Counted from the first letter of the stretch, positions 37,625 through 46,418 are shown. The stretch: 64,000 nt of DNA from Bradyrhizobium sp. AZCC 1721 (GCF_036924715.1 NZ_JAZHSB010000001.1:2781001-2845000); one strand, 5' to 3'. Made by a program: numbers and translations. The notes: generated by a model not told the origin, from the letters alone.

Positions 37625-38686
37625 ATGATGGGCGAGATGACGAAACTGGCCGAAGCGCTGCAGACAGGGTGCAGGTTCGGGCGGATGGCGTTGACGGCGC
37701 TTGTCGTGTCGGCCGGTGTTGCTGGCCCAGTGGCGGCCCAGGAAGTGGAGCCCACGACGGCCCAGGCGCAACCCGCATCGCCGCTGCCGTCGTCTTCTGC
37801 ATCTCCCGCGCCCAGTGTGGAGCGGCCAGTGACATCGTCATCATCAGCGACATCGGTCGGCGCTGACCCCGCGGTATCGGCGGCGCCGCTGCCGCAGGTG
37901 TCACCGGCAATGACCGGAACCCCGGTCGCTGCGCCGGTACCATCGAATGCGCCAGTCGTTGCCTCGGCGGCCGGCCCCGCGACGCTTCCGCACGATCTGT
38001 CGCCGTGGAGCATGTTCATGCAGGCGGACATGGTCGTGAAAGCGGTGATGATCGGCCTTGCCTTTGCGTCGCTATTGACCTGGACGGTGTGGTTGGCCAA
38101 GGGCGTCGAACTCACGGGCGCCAAACGCAACGCCCGTAGTGCGACGCGCAAGCTGAGTGGCGCCGAATGCCTCGCAGACGCATCACGGGAGATCAATACC
38201 GGATGGACGAAGAATGGCCGTGTCGCCGATCTGGTCAATGCTGCGCTTCAGGAGTTGAAGCGCTCGGCCGACCTGTCCGCCGAGGGAGTTAAAGAGCGTC
38301 TCGCGATCGCGCTGTCCCGCATCGAGGCAAAAGCGAGCCGAGACATGGCGCGGGGCACCGGACTTCTCGCGACGATCGGCGCAACGGCGCCGTTCGTCGG
38401 CCTGTTCGGCACGGTGTGGGGCATCATGAATTCGTTCATCGGCATCTCGCAATCGAAGACGACGAACCTTGCCGTCGTTGCGCCCGGAATCGCCGAAGCA
38501 TTGCTCGCGACCGCCATCGGCCTTGTCGCGGCCATTCCGGCGGTGATCATCTATAGCGTATTTGCCCGCGCCATAGCCGGCTACCGCGCATTGCTGTCGG
38601 ACGCGTCGGGCGAAGTCCTGCAGCACATGTCGCGCGACCTGGAACGGCAGGAGAGGGCCAGCGCGTCACGGCGGGTGACGTCGTGA
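37625..38686 (+). CDS. exbB: TonB-system energizer ExbB
   Basis: A 353-residue MotA/TolQ/ExbB proton-channel protein of the long, alphaproteobacterial type. There is a signal-like segment (residues about 20-38), then a Pro/Ala/Ser-rich periplasmic tract (40-120). Membrane helices lie near 136-158, 245-268 and 288-312, with the family motif GLLATIGATAPFVGLFGTVW. ExbB with ExbD and TonB powers outer-membrane receptors such as the one encoded 2 kb upstream. Unusually, neither exbD nor tonB follows; instead the stop codon overlaps a truncated hlyD. Confidence 0.9.
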   Translation: MMGEMTKLAEALQTGCRFGRMALTALVVSAGVAGPVAAQEVEPTTAQAQPASPLPSSSASPAPSVERPVTSSSSATSVGADPAVSAAPLPQVSPAMTGTPVAAPVPSNAPVVASAAGPATLPHDLSPWSMFMQADMVVKAVMIGLAFASLLTWTVWLAKGVELTGAKRNARSATRKLSGAECLADASREINTGWTKNGRVADLVNAALQELKRSADLSAEGVKERLAIALSRIEAKASRDMARGTGLLATIGATAPFVGLFGTVWGIMNSFIGISQSKTTNLAVVAPGIAEALLATAIGLVAAIPAVIIYSVFARAIAGYRALLSDASGEVLQHMSRDLERQERASASRRVTS

Positions 38687-39744
38687 TGCGACTGGATGCG
38701 ACGCAAACGCGTTCCAACCTCGCCATCGTCACCAAGCGGCTGGATGAATTCGCCGTGCGGCGCGCGCGGCTGGAAGCAGAGCGCGATGAGGCGCCGGCGA
38801 TCTCATTTCCCGCGGCGTTGACGATGCGCGCAGTCGACAGCGACGTCGCGCAGCTATTGTCAGGGGAACGCAAACTGTTCGAGCTTCGCCGTGAAGCTCG
38901 ACTCGGTCAGAAAGCGCAGTTGCGAGAACGCATCCTTCAATACGAGAAAGAGGTGCGTGGCCTGGTCTCCCAGGAAGAAGCAAAGGTGCGGGGAATCGCG
39001 CTGATTGAGCGTGAGCTCACGGGTGTGCGTGAACTCTGGGAGAAGGGGCTCGTGCCGATCCAGCGCATGATGGCGCTGGAGCGCGAAGGCACCAATCTGG
39101 ACGGTGAGCGCGGCCGGCTTGCGGCGGCGCAGGCCCAGTCCGGCGGCAAGATCGCAGAGACACAGCTTCAGATCATCCAGATCGATCAGGACCTTCGTAG
39201 CGAAGTGGCCAACAGCCTGCGTGAGATCGAAGCGCAAACGGCCGAGTACGTCGAACGCAAGGTTTCGGCCGAGGATCAATTGAAACGCATCGATCTCGTC
39301 GCGCCGCAAAGCGGTCTGGTGCACGAGCTTGCGGTTCATACCGTTGGTGGCGTAATTTCTCCGGCCGATACGATCATGTTGATCGTGCCTGATAGCGACA
39401 GGCTGGCATTGGAAGCACAGATACAGCCGCAGGATATCGACCAGATTCGGCTGGGCCAGAGAACGGTTTTGCGCATGTCGGCCTTCAATCAGCGAACCAC
39501 ACCGGAACTGAACGGCGAGGTCAGCCGCATTGCCGCCGATCTTACGCAAGATCAAAAGAGTGGACTATCCTTCTATGTCGTTCGCATTGTGGTGCCGCCG
39601 CGGGAGCTTGCGCGCCTCGGCAAGCTCGCGCTGGTGCCGGGGATGCCAGCCGAGGCATTTATTCAGACCGGCGATCGAACGGTCATCTCCTATCTGGTCA
39701 AGCCTCTGCGGGATCAGATCAACCGCGCGTTTCGCGAGGAATAG
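38686..39744 (+). pseudogene. HlyD-type membrane fusion protein lacking its N-terminus
   Basis: A 352-residue frame with a start codon overlapping the exbB stop. It matches the inner part of type I secretion adaptors: it begins in the lipoyl/coiled-coil boundary (RLDATQTRSNLAIVTKRLDE), continues through long coiled coils (residues about 55-200), and has the second lipoyl half (RIDLVAPQSGLVHELAVHT) and beta-barrel (ALEAQIQPQDIDQIRLGQ) to a normal C-terminus. The usual about 90 N-terminal residues, with cytoplasmic tail, membrane anchor and first lipoyl half, are missing. Without the anchor it is unlikely to work. No partner ABC exporter is nearby. Confidence 0.75.
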
Positions 39745-39781
39745 TGCTTGCCTATCGCATTTTGCGAGCGTGCCGCGAGCG

Positions 39782-40069
39782 ATGTCTCGGTCCTTGTCGG
39801 TCCAAACATCAGTAAAGCTGATTGTTTGCAATTGTCGCGTCTTGGAAGCAATCAATGGGGCCGAGGCACGCGAGGTGCTTTCGAGCGGGAAGGAGAGAAT
39901 AGACGTCGCGCTTATCGACGTGCAGAGCGTACCGAGCGAGCATGGATATGCCCTTGCCTCCTGCGTGCTTGATCATATCCGGCGCCTGCTCGCGTCACGA
40001 GAACGTGTTTCCCCATCATACAAAGCGCCTAGCGCGCGTATCCTTGGATTCGCTCGACGTAGTTCATGA
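39782..40069 (+). pseudogene. Response-regulator receiver remnant
   Basis: A 95-residue frame whose middle (RVLEAINGAEAREVLSSGKE, then RIDVALIDVQ with a possible phospho-acceptor Asp, and HGYALASCVLDHIRRLLASR) resembles alphaproteobacterial single-domain response regulators. The first beta strand with the acidic pair is missing and the end is abnormal. It overlaps the 3' end of the opposite-strand HlyD-like gene by 41 bases. It is most simply a decayed fragment next to the truncated hlyD. Confidence 0.45.
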
Positions 40070-41114
40070 TGCGCCGCATGACGTCCTGAAGTATTCCTGC
40101 GCCCGACTCGCACATGTTCAAATAGCAGGTGGAGATTTTCACTTTCTGATCGAGAGGAAGGGACGCCCCCTCCGGGATCGATATCTTGAAGACCTGTCCC
40201 CTCTGGCGCACATCGCCTGGGATCTGGAATTCAGGCGGCATGGCATCCGTCATCGGCAGCAGGGACTCGACCACTCCAACGATGGACTGGGTGTAGGAAC
40301 GCACATAGACGCGCTGCCCGACCTTGAGATCGAACAGATAGCTGTCGGGGAGATAGGCGAGGATGAAGCTCGGGCCTGTGTGGATGGTGGCGATGTCATT
40401 GCCTGCCGGGCCGAGCACGGCTCCGGCACTCATGACCTTGCTGCCCACATATCCGGCGACCGGCGCATGCAAGGCTCCGCCGGCAAAGGTGTGCTGCAGG
40501 GAGTCGTACGCATCCGACACCTGCTTGAGGGCATTGTGATAAGCGGCCAGCTCGCCCGCGAGCGAGGCTCGCTCCGCTTTCAAGGACTGGTGCTTCTCGG
40601 CGGCGGCAAAGGCCGCGCTGGTCATGTCGGTCAGGAGCCTGTCCACCGCAAGGCCGTTCCTGCTCGCGCCAGCCACCTTGTCGAGATAGTCCTGCGCCTG
40701 CCTGGCGTTGGCCTCGGCTGCCGGCAGCAACATGCCGATCGCGGCTTGCCTCGCCTCGATCGCCCCGATCCGGGTGATCAGCCTGGCGTTTTCCACGGCG
40801 AGCTCAGCGAGCGTGCGGGAAAGGGATGTCGATTCGACGACGGCGATCTTTTGCCCGGCCTCCACCCTGTCTCCTGGACGGACGAAAACCTCCTTGACCC
40901 GCGTCTCCTGATAGGGCGCGCCAATGGCGATATGCTCGCGCGTAACCAGGCCGGATGCCCGCAGCAACATAACCCCGCCGGAGATCAGGTAGATGGCGAT
41001 GGTGATGGTGACGGCGAGACCGATGGCGATGAGGACGAGGTTCCGCAATCGCCTCCAGCGCACTTGGCTGACGTTGAGTGGCGCGCTCGGCGCATATTGT
41101 TCCAGGACTGTCAT
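40029..41114 (-). CDS. HlyD-family membrane protein of a glycan export module
   Basis: A 361-residue protein with one N-terminal membrane helix (residues about 25-50, LVLIAIGLAVTITIAIYLIS), then a periplasmic HlyD-type body. The lipoyl halves are VKEVFVRPGDRVEAGQKIAV and LHAPVAGYVGSKVMSAGAVL, with a coiled coil between (about 100-200) and a C-terminal beta-barrel. It starts 4 bases after the epimerase stop and is third gene of the operon. With a glycosyltransferase and a nucleotide-sugar epimerase it probably belongs to a polysaccharide synthesis/secretion complex (compare Alg44-like subunits) rather than a drug exporter. Confidence 0.82.
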   Translation of the reverse strand: MTVLEQYAPSAPLNVSQVRWRRLRNLVLIAIGLAVTITIAIYLISGGVMLLRASGLVTREHIAIGAPYQETRVKEVFVRPGDRVEAGQKIAVVESTSLSRTLAELAVENARLITRIGAIEARQAAIGMLLPAAEANARQAQDYLDKVAGASRNGLAVDRLLTDMTSAAFAAAEKHQSLKAERASLAGELAAYHNALKQVSDAYDSLQHTFAGGALHAPVAGYVGSKVMSAGAVLGPAGNDIATIHTGPSFILAYLPDSYLFDLKVGQRVYVRSYTQSIVGVVESLLPMTDAMPPEFQIPGDVRQRGQVFKISIPEGASLPLDQKVKISTCYLNMCESGAGILQDVMRRIMNYVERIQGYAR

Positions 41115-41118
41115 TCTT

Positions 41119-42240
41119 CTACTCGGCGGCTTGCTGCAACGGTCTGAGGTTGAAAATCCGCTCCGCTATGCGGCGCGACGCTTCACCGTCTCCGAACGGG
41201 TTATTAGCGGGCAGAAGCTGCGGCGCTTCGGAGCTGGTGAGACGCCTTACCCCGGCGGTGAGCGCATCGCGGTTGGACCCCACCAGCGTTCCAAACCCGG
41301 TCTCGACGACCTCGGGCCGCTCAGTGCTCTCGCGCGTGATGAGGACCTGGAGACCGAATGTCGGCGCTTCTTCCTGGATACCGCCCGAATCGGTCACGAC
41401 CGTCCATGACCGGCTGAGCAGGTAGACGAAGTCGGTATATTGGAGCGGCTTCAGCAGGCGGATATTCGGCCGCGCGCCGAGCGCCCGTACGACCTGCGCC
41501 CGGATATCCGGGTTGGGGTGAACGGGAAGGACGATCAGCTTGTCGCCGTCATCTGCAAGCTCGCACAGGGCCTCAAGGATCTCATCCAGTGGCGCCCCGA
41601 TGTTCTCGCGGCGGTGCAATGTCGCCAACACGAGCTTCCTGTCTTGCGGAAGGTTTGCGATTTCCCGGTCGATCGGGACGTAACCTCCAGCAAGTTTGGA
41701 GCGAGCATAAAGCAGCGCGTCGACCGCGGTATTGCCGACCATGCTGATCGAATCGCGCTGCACACCCTCGCGCAGCAGGTGATCGCGCGACCGCTTGGTC
41801 GGCGCGAAATGCAATGTGGAGGCGATCGTGATGAGCCGCCGGTTGAACTCCTCCGGCCAGGGCGAATCAAGCGTTCCGGTCCGCAGCCCGGCCTCGACAT
41901 GCGCAACGGGGACATGGTTCAGAAAGGCTGCCAGGGCGCCGGCTGCAGCGGTCATTGTGTCGCCTTGCACCACCACCCCATCATACTGCCCCGGCCCGAG
42001 CAGGGCTTGCATCTGCTGGGTGATCAGCGCGAACTTGCCGGCGAGGCTGGGCTCCTGCATGACCCCGGTGCCGCTATGGGCAAGCTCGATTTCGAACAGC
42101 TTCAATAGCCCGTCTGCCAGATCGATATGCTGCCCCGACCAGAAGACATCGACATGTGCGCCGGACTTGCGCAGGGCGCGATAGACGGGACCGAGCTTGA
42201 TGATCTCCGGCCGTGTGCCAAAGGCGATGAGGATGCGCAT
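41119..42240 (-). CDS. wecB: UDP-N-acetylglucosamine 2-epimerase (non-hydrolysing)
   Basis: A 373-residue GT-B-fold enzyme interconverting UDP-GlcNAc and UDP-ManNAc. It has the N-terminal IAFGTRPEIIKLGPVYRAL, VVQGDTMTAAAGALAAF, VAHVEAGLRTG and the C-terminal VTDSGGIQEEAPTFGLQVL motif with active-site acidic residues. Its place between an NfrB-like glycosyltransferase and an HlyD-like protein suggests UDP-ManNAc is made for a dedicated surface glycan. Confidence 0.93.
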   Translation of the reverse strand: MRILIAFGTRPEIIKLGPVYRALRKSGAHVDVFWSGQHIDLADGLLKLFEIELAHSGTGVMQEPSLAGKFALITQQMQALLGPGQYDGVVVQGDTMTAAAGALAAFLNHVPVAHVEAGLRTGTLDSPWPEEFNRRLITIASTLHFAPTKRSRDHLLREGVQRDSISMVGNTAVDALLYARSKLAGGYVPIDREIANLPQDRKLVLATLHRRENIGAPLDEILEALCELADDGDKLIVLPVHPNPDIRAQVVRALGARPNIRLLKPLQYTDFVYLLSRSWTVVTDSGGIQEEAPTFGLQVLITRESTERPEVVETGFGTLVGSNRDALTAGVRRLTSSEAPQLLPANNPFGDGEASRRIAERIFNLRPLQQAAE

Positions 42241-42264
42241 ATCTATTCCAATTAACCGGGGAGA

Positions 42265-43596
42265 TCAGCGGGTGGCGGCCAGGAAATCGTCGGGGACATC
42301 GTGAGCCGTTTTCGACCACACGATGGGGGAGGTGGCGAACTGCGACTCACCCAGATAGATTTTCCAGGCGCGGAACGTGGCAACCATGTTGATGTAGAGC
42401 GATACGGGCCACCGTATCGCGACGCCGAGCCAATCGAGCCTGCCGTAGACCCGGTAGCTGGAGGTCAGGCGCGCGACATAGCGGAACACCACCGCGAGAA
42501 GATTGAATGACAGAGACCACTGGAAAAGCTGGTACATCTCGCGCGGCAGGGTCTCGGGATTGATGAGGCCTGCAAGCGCCAAGATCATCAGGACGATGGA
42601 TCCGGGGGCGAGGAAGTTGGTAATCATTCCCTTGCGGTCGCGCAGGAAGAAATAGATGTCCCAGGGCCCGCCTTGCCAGCCGAGCCTGTGCATCGCTTCG
42701 AAAGCAATGCCATAGACCCAGCGGGTCTTCTGCTTGATCGAGGCTTCCAGGCGCTGGGGGAAGAACTCGCGGGTCGCGACATAGTCGGCACCCTCTTCAG
42801 CCGGTGCGGACAGCGCGGCGAAAATCGATTTGAAGCCCGCGCGCTTGGCCTCGATGCCGAGAATGTAATCCTCGGTCACCGTCCCGGACATCAGGACCTG
42901 CCCGCGCGTCTTCAGAAAATGCCTGACGAGGACCTGCGTCAGGCAGGTGCCGACCCCGGCGGAAGGGATGGCGGCGCCAAGCGCGTTGCGCACGATCAGT
43001 TCGCGCGTATGGCGCTCGGCAAACTCCTCCATATAGGTCGAAGCGACATAGGCTCCTCTGCGGCGGCTGAGCGAGAAGACAGGAACCTGGATGAAATCGT
43101 ATTCGCCCGCATACCTCGCATAGATCTCAAAGCTGCGTGGATCGATGACATCCTCGCTGTCGTGCAGAACCACCAAATCCGGAGCCTGCTGCCCCGCGAA
43201 GCTCTGGGCGAACATCTCGTTGAGCATCTGCCCTTTGGACGTGGGGCCGGGCAAGCTGTTTACGATGACCCGCACGCGATCGGGATGGGCCGCGGCAAGG
43301 GCTTCAGCGACGCGCCGCGTGCCGGTGTCGTTCGGATAGACGCCGAGATAGAGCGAAACCTGCGGGTTATCGATGCGGGCGAGGTTGCCTTCCACCATCT
43401 TGCCGATGACGTCTTCCTCGCGCCAATTGGCGACGAAGATCGCAATCTTTGGCAAAGGAGCCGGTTTGGCGGCTGCGCGCCGAAAAGGGAAATGCGCAAT
43501 CCCGAACGAGAGCAGATCGATGAAAAGATCGTCCAGCGATGACAGGTTTATCAATAGGCTGACGAGCAGGAAGAGCGAGACCAGTATTTCGTTCAT
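42265..43596 (-). CDS. NfrB-like family 2 glycosyltransferase (membrane)
   Basis: A 443-residue processive-type glycosyltransferase. An N-terminal membrane helix (LVSLFLLVSLLINLSSLDDL) is followed by SLDDLFIDLL as in E. coli NfrB. The GT-A catalytic domain has IAIFVANWREEDVIGKMVE, the nucleotide-binding VVLHDSEDVID (DxD-like), the acceptor TEDYILG and the QxxRW-like KQKTRWVYGI. Membrane helices lie at about 310-430. It lacks the C-terminal c-di-GMP-binding MshEN domain of NfrB. ATG 43596 was chosen over TTG 43605. It is first gene of the glycan operon. Confidence 0.85.
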   Translation of the reverse strand: MNEILVSLFLLVSLLINLSSLDDLFIDLLSFGIAHFPFRRAAAKPAPLPKIAIFVANWREEDVIGKMVEGNLARIDNPQVSLYLGVYPNDTGTRRVAEALAAAHPDRVRVIVNSLPGPTSKGQMLNEMFAQSFAGQQAPDLVVLHDSEDVIDPRSFEIYARYAGEYDFIQVPVFSLSRRRGAYVASTYMEEFAERHTRELIVRNALGAAIPSAGVGTCLTQVLVRHFLKTRGQVLMSGTVTEDYILGIEAKRAGFKSIFAALSAPAEEGADYVATREFFPQRLEASIKQKTRWVYGIAFEAMHRLGWQGGPWDIYFFLRDRKGMITNFLAPGSIVLMILALAGLINPETLPREMYQLFQWSLSFNLLAVVFRYVARLTSSYRVYGRLDWLGVAIRWPVSLYINMVATFRAWKIYLGESQFATSPIVWSKTAHDVPDDFLAATR

Positions 43597-43728
43597 GATT
43601 TTCAACGGGCCGCGCTTCCATAGCGGAAGCGCGATACAGCCTTTCAGAGCGCGTAAGTTTGGCTGCTACTGCAGCGGCAACTGAAATGGCGACCATCGCC
43701 TCCCATACTCACCCATCCTCATCGGCAG

Positions 43729-43742
43729 TTGATCTGTATCAA
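43729..43742. promoter_or_regulatory. FNR/FixK-type binding site
   Basis: TTGATCTGTATCAA is a perfect match to the anaerobox TTGAT-N4-ATCAA recognised by FNR/FixK proteins. It lies about 130 bases upstream of the NfrB-like glycosyltransferase start, which suggests control of the glycan operon by low oxygen. Binding is inferred. Confidence 0.6.
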
Positions 43743-43765
43743 CGGACGGCAAGGCTTGTAGCGAC

Positions 43766-43780
43766 TTAACCCTTCGTTAA
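43766..43780. promoter_or_regulatory. CtrA-type binding site
   Basis: TTAACCCTTCGTTAA fits the CtrA consensus TTAA-N7-TTAA and is also a perfect dyad with one more base on each side (CTTAAC-N5-GTTAAG). It lies 23 bases beyond the FNR-like site. CtrA is the cell-cycle master regulator of alphaproteobacteria. Binding is inferred. Confidence 0.5.
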
Positions 43781-44208
43781 GCAGGGGGAGCGGTCCCCTT
43801 AAAGCAAATCCAGGCAGGCATCCATTCCGGATGATTACGGCCGCAGGCCTAGGCCTCGCGCAACCGGCAGAGTCGCAACAGGCGGAAACCGATCCACGGC
43901 ATAGGTCTGCAGCGCTTGGGCTCGAAGATGGTGAGGTCGCTGGCGCGTTCTTTCATTGAATTCAGGTATTGCGGGACACAGGAGCGAAACTAGAGGCCGA
44001 CCCGGCAGTCGGTCACCCGCCTGTCCCCGCTGGCGAATCCAGCGCGTCATGATGGGCGTTCCCGACTGCGCCAGCCAAATCGCATTCGGCCGCGACTCGC
44101 ATCCTTAGGCAATGCTGAATGTGAAATGGAAAATGCCGGCGGCTTTCTTCCGCGGTTCCTCATTTTTTGTCCCTAGAACGTCATCAGGTGAGGGAATAGG
44201 GGCGATCC

Positions 44209-44484
44209 ATGTCTATCCTGGCAAAGGCGCTGCGGCTCATGGGCACGGTTTGGCTCTGTGCGGCAGGTCTGCTTATCGTGTCCAGCCACCTCGTCGTTCT
44301 GCATCTCGACGGCTTCTGGGCTCTCGTTAACCTCCTCAACCCGTGGAACGTCGCAAACATGCTGACGCTGGATCTAACAGCGGCTCCCGGATTGCTGCTG
44401 CACATGGCGGCTGATCAGTTGACAAAGACCGCTAACTCGTCCCAGAACAGGCCAGCTCTCGTCTCACCCTATCCCGTCCACTAG
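44209..44484 (+). CDS. Small hydrophobic protein of unknown function
   Basis: A 91-residue protein with a hydrophobic N-terminal helix (LMGTVWLCAAGLLIVSSHLV) and a second moderately hydrophobic stretch (VANMLTLDLTAAPGLLLHMA). AGGGG lies six bases before the ATG. It is probably a small inner-membrane protein, divergent from the glycan operon. No family was recognised. Confidence 0.45.
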   Translation: MSILAKALRLMGTVWLCAAGLLIVSSHLVVLHLDGFWALVNLLNPWNVANMLTLDLTAAPGLLLHMAADQLTKTANSSQNRPALVSPYPVH

Positions 44485-44588
44485 ACCCCGACCGCGTGAC
44501 GCGCGTCCTGCAGGTGAACGGGGCTGCGCGATAAGCCGCAGCGAATCCTAGGCGCACGCTCGCAGGTTTTGCCGACCGGGCTGGACGG

Positions 44589-45110
44589 CTACGTCGTCCG
44601 CTCGTAGGCGATGGCCCGATAGAGCGGACCTTGGCCGGCACCGATCTCGCGGAAACCGCAGCGCCGGAATAATGCATGCGAGGCGCGGTTCGGTACGTCG
44701 ACCAAGGCAACGATGCGTCGCTGCTTCAATACGTCGGAGGTGTAAGCGAGCACCGCCTCGAGGGATTCCTTGGCGTAGCCTGCGCCCCAAGCGTCTTCCT
44801 TCAGCGCAATGATCGTCTCGATCCTGCCTTCGAAGGCCGGAAAAATCTCGACGGCTTGCGGCGAGGCGCGATGCAAACCGATACAGCCGATGACGCCTTC
44901 GCCTCGGCAAATGAGCCAGAGCCCGAAGCCGCTTTTACGTCGACGCAGATTGTCCTCGACGATCTCGCGCAGCATTTCCGGCGACACCGGTTCGTTGTCG
45001 AACAGGTATCGGCGGACTCCCGCACCCTCAAAGACGTGGGCGATCTGTGGACCGTCTTCGGCAGCAAGTGGCCGTAGCACCAATCGCCCCGTGGTTAGGA
45101 CCGGCTGCAT
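44589..45110 (-). CDS. GNAT family N-acetyltransferase (RimJ/RimL type)
   Basis: A 173-residue acetyltransferase starting VLTTGRLVLRPLAAEDGPQI, with the acetyl-CoA-binding region IIALKEDAWGAGYAKESLEA (an A-x-G-x-GYA variant of the Q/RxxGxG/A loop) and the late NRASHALFRRCGFREIG motif. It resembles enzymes acetylating small amines, antibiotics or protein N-termini. The reading frame continues upstream without a stop into an NmrA-like remnant (to 45416). The ATG at 45110 is chosen because GNAT similarity starts there, but its ribosome-binding site is poor, so a fused product is possible. Confidence 0.8.
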   Translation of the reverse strand: MQPVLTTGRLVLRPLAAEDGPQIAHVFEGAGVRRYLFDNEPVSPEMLREIVEDNLRRRKSGFGLWLICRGEGVIGCIGLHRASPQAVEIFPAFEGRIETIIALKEDAWGAGYAKESLEAVLAYTSDVLKQRRIVALVDVPNRASHALFRRCGFREIGAGQGPLYRAIAYERTT

Positions 45111-45416
45111 CTGAGTACTGCCATGAAGGTTCTGCGCCACAGTTACTCTGGCGCGAGGGCAATCCTCTTTCAATCCCTTTCCCTTACACAAACCAGTTTG
45201 ACACATGCCTTCGAAGGGCAGGGCAACAGTCGCGTCGCCATGTGCGCCAGAGAAGGCTTCGTTGAGCTTCTCCCTGCGCTCGAACGGCATGCCCAAGCTG
45301 CGAGCGACGGGCCGGACCTGATGGCCAAGGGTTTCCAGTGCGCCGGCGACGACACGTCCGACGCTGCCGGTCGCCCCTACAACGACGAAGGTCATTTTCC
45401 TCTTATCCTCTGTCAA
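45111..45416 (-). pseudogene. NmrA/SDR-type NAD(P)-binding protein remnant, in frame with the GNAT gene
   Basis: About 70 residues give the first half of a Rossmann fold: FVVVGATGSVGRVVAGALET carries the GxxGxxG dinucleotide motif, and VRPVARSLG follows. Similarity then stops and about 30 unrelated residues lead straight into the GNAT start. A complete NmrA-like protein would be near 280-300 residues. It is most simply a deletion remnant that happened to fuse in frame. Confidence 0.6.
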
Positions 45417-45564
45417 ATCGGCCTCCTTGGGTTCACGCTGAGATGCGCCTCGGTCTTGGTATCGCCATTGCAGGCCTGCAGGAGGCGTGAGTGTAGCCGA
45501 CCCCTTTTGACCTTCTGCGTCAGCAGCACGCGCCTGAGGGCGCGCGCTTCAGGTGCCGGCCCGC

Positions 45565-46286
45565 TCATTGCGAGGCGCCTTCATACGCGTCGTGACGCTT
45601 GATCCAGTCCACCATGTTGTGGTGAGGGCCATGCTCGTTTCGGCCCTTTGGCGTGAGATCGAGATAGTTGTAGGCGCCGATCAGCAGATCCCCGCCGCGG
45701 GCATAGGACGAGTATGTGTGGTAGACTTGTCCGTCATCGTCCTTGACGAACACGCTAATACCGGGCGCCTCTCCTTCGGTTTGCCGTTCTCGCTTCTCGT
45801 AGTTGTGGTAAGTCGGGCCATGCGCGAGATCGGCGGGTGTGAACGACACGCCGAAGTCCTGGTTGAAGGTCGATTCGAAGGATGAGACCCACTCGAACCT
45901 CCAGCCCATCCGGCGCTTGTAGGCCAGCAGCTTCTCTTTGGGGGCGCGGGATATCGCGACCAGGGAAACGTCGTGATGTCTCAAGTGCAGGTTCGCACCG
46001 TCGATATGTCGGCGAGGAACGAGCAGGAGGCGCATCCCTCGTCCCATTCGGGCGCGAACATGAAATGATAAACGATGAGCTGCGATCGGCCAGCGAACAG
46101 ATCCGCAAGGCGTATGCGGCCGCTCGCGCCTTCGAACGCGTAAGGTTTCTCGATCTTTACCCATGGCAGGGCGCGCCGCTCGGTGCTGATCCGATCTCGG
46201 AGCCGTGAAAGCTCCTTCTCCCTCTCAAGCAGCGCCTTCCGAAGAGGCAACCAATCTGCGCGTGACACAATTGCTTCAGGTTTCAT
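45565..46286 (-). pseudogene. DUF899 (thioredoxin-like) gene broken by one frameshift
   Basis: The first part, from ATG 46286, reads ISRADWLPLRKALLEREKEL-like DUF899 sequence up to CASCSFLAD and then ends early at 45981. The expected continuation (IDGANLHLRHHDVSLVAISR to HGPHHNMVDWIKRHDAYEG) is in another frame and runs to 45565. One missing base near 46005-46008, between GCCGAC and ATCGAC, explains it. Restored, it is about 240 residues. The start is divergent from the HxlR gene, its likely regulator. The frameshift may be real or a sequencing error. Confidence 0.75.
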
Positions 46287-46353
46287 CGTCCCGGCTTCCG
46301 GTTCGCGGCGGCCGCAGGCGCGACCCCGCTGTCAACTCTCGTTTAGAGACTGG

Positions 46354-46386
46354 TTGCATTTTGCTGACAGTGATGTCATAATGCAA
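46354..46386. promoter_or_regulatory. Candidate HxlR operator
   Basis: A perfect dyad TGACA-N4-TGTCA (46365-46378) flanked by TTGCATT on the left and AATGCAA on the right, in the gap between the DUF899 gene and the HxlR gene. The nested symmetry suits a dimeric winged-helix regulator acting on both promoters. Binding is inferred. Confidence 0.45.
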
Positions 46387-46418
46387 GCAGTTTCGTTTTG
46401 ACATTATTGGGAGCGGCG

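Larger units (their letters stand above)
43597..44208. promoter_or_regulatory. Regulatory region upstream of the glycan operon
   Basis: About 610 bases with no supported gene. Besides the FNR-like and CtrA-like sites listed separately, it holds the GC-rich dyad GGGGA-GCGG-TCCCC next to the CtrA-like site. The right half shows no structure that could be interpreted. Confidence 0.45.

Noticed and set aside
39942..41147. 401-residue plus-strand frame opposite the HlyD-like gene
   Set aside because: Composition is that of an antisense shadow, while the minus-strand protein has a membrane helix and lipoyl motifs.
43783..43800. GGGGA/TCCCC dyad as a terminator
   Set aside because: The stem is only 5 bp, no T run follows, and it lies in a promoter region.
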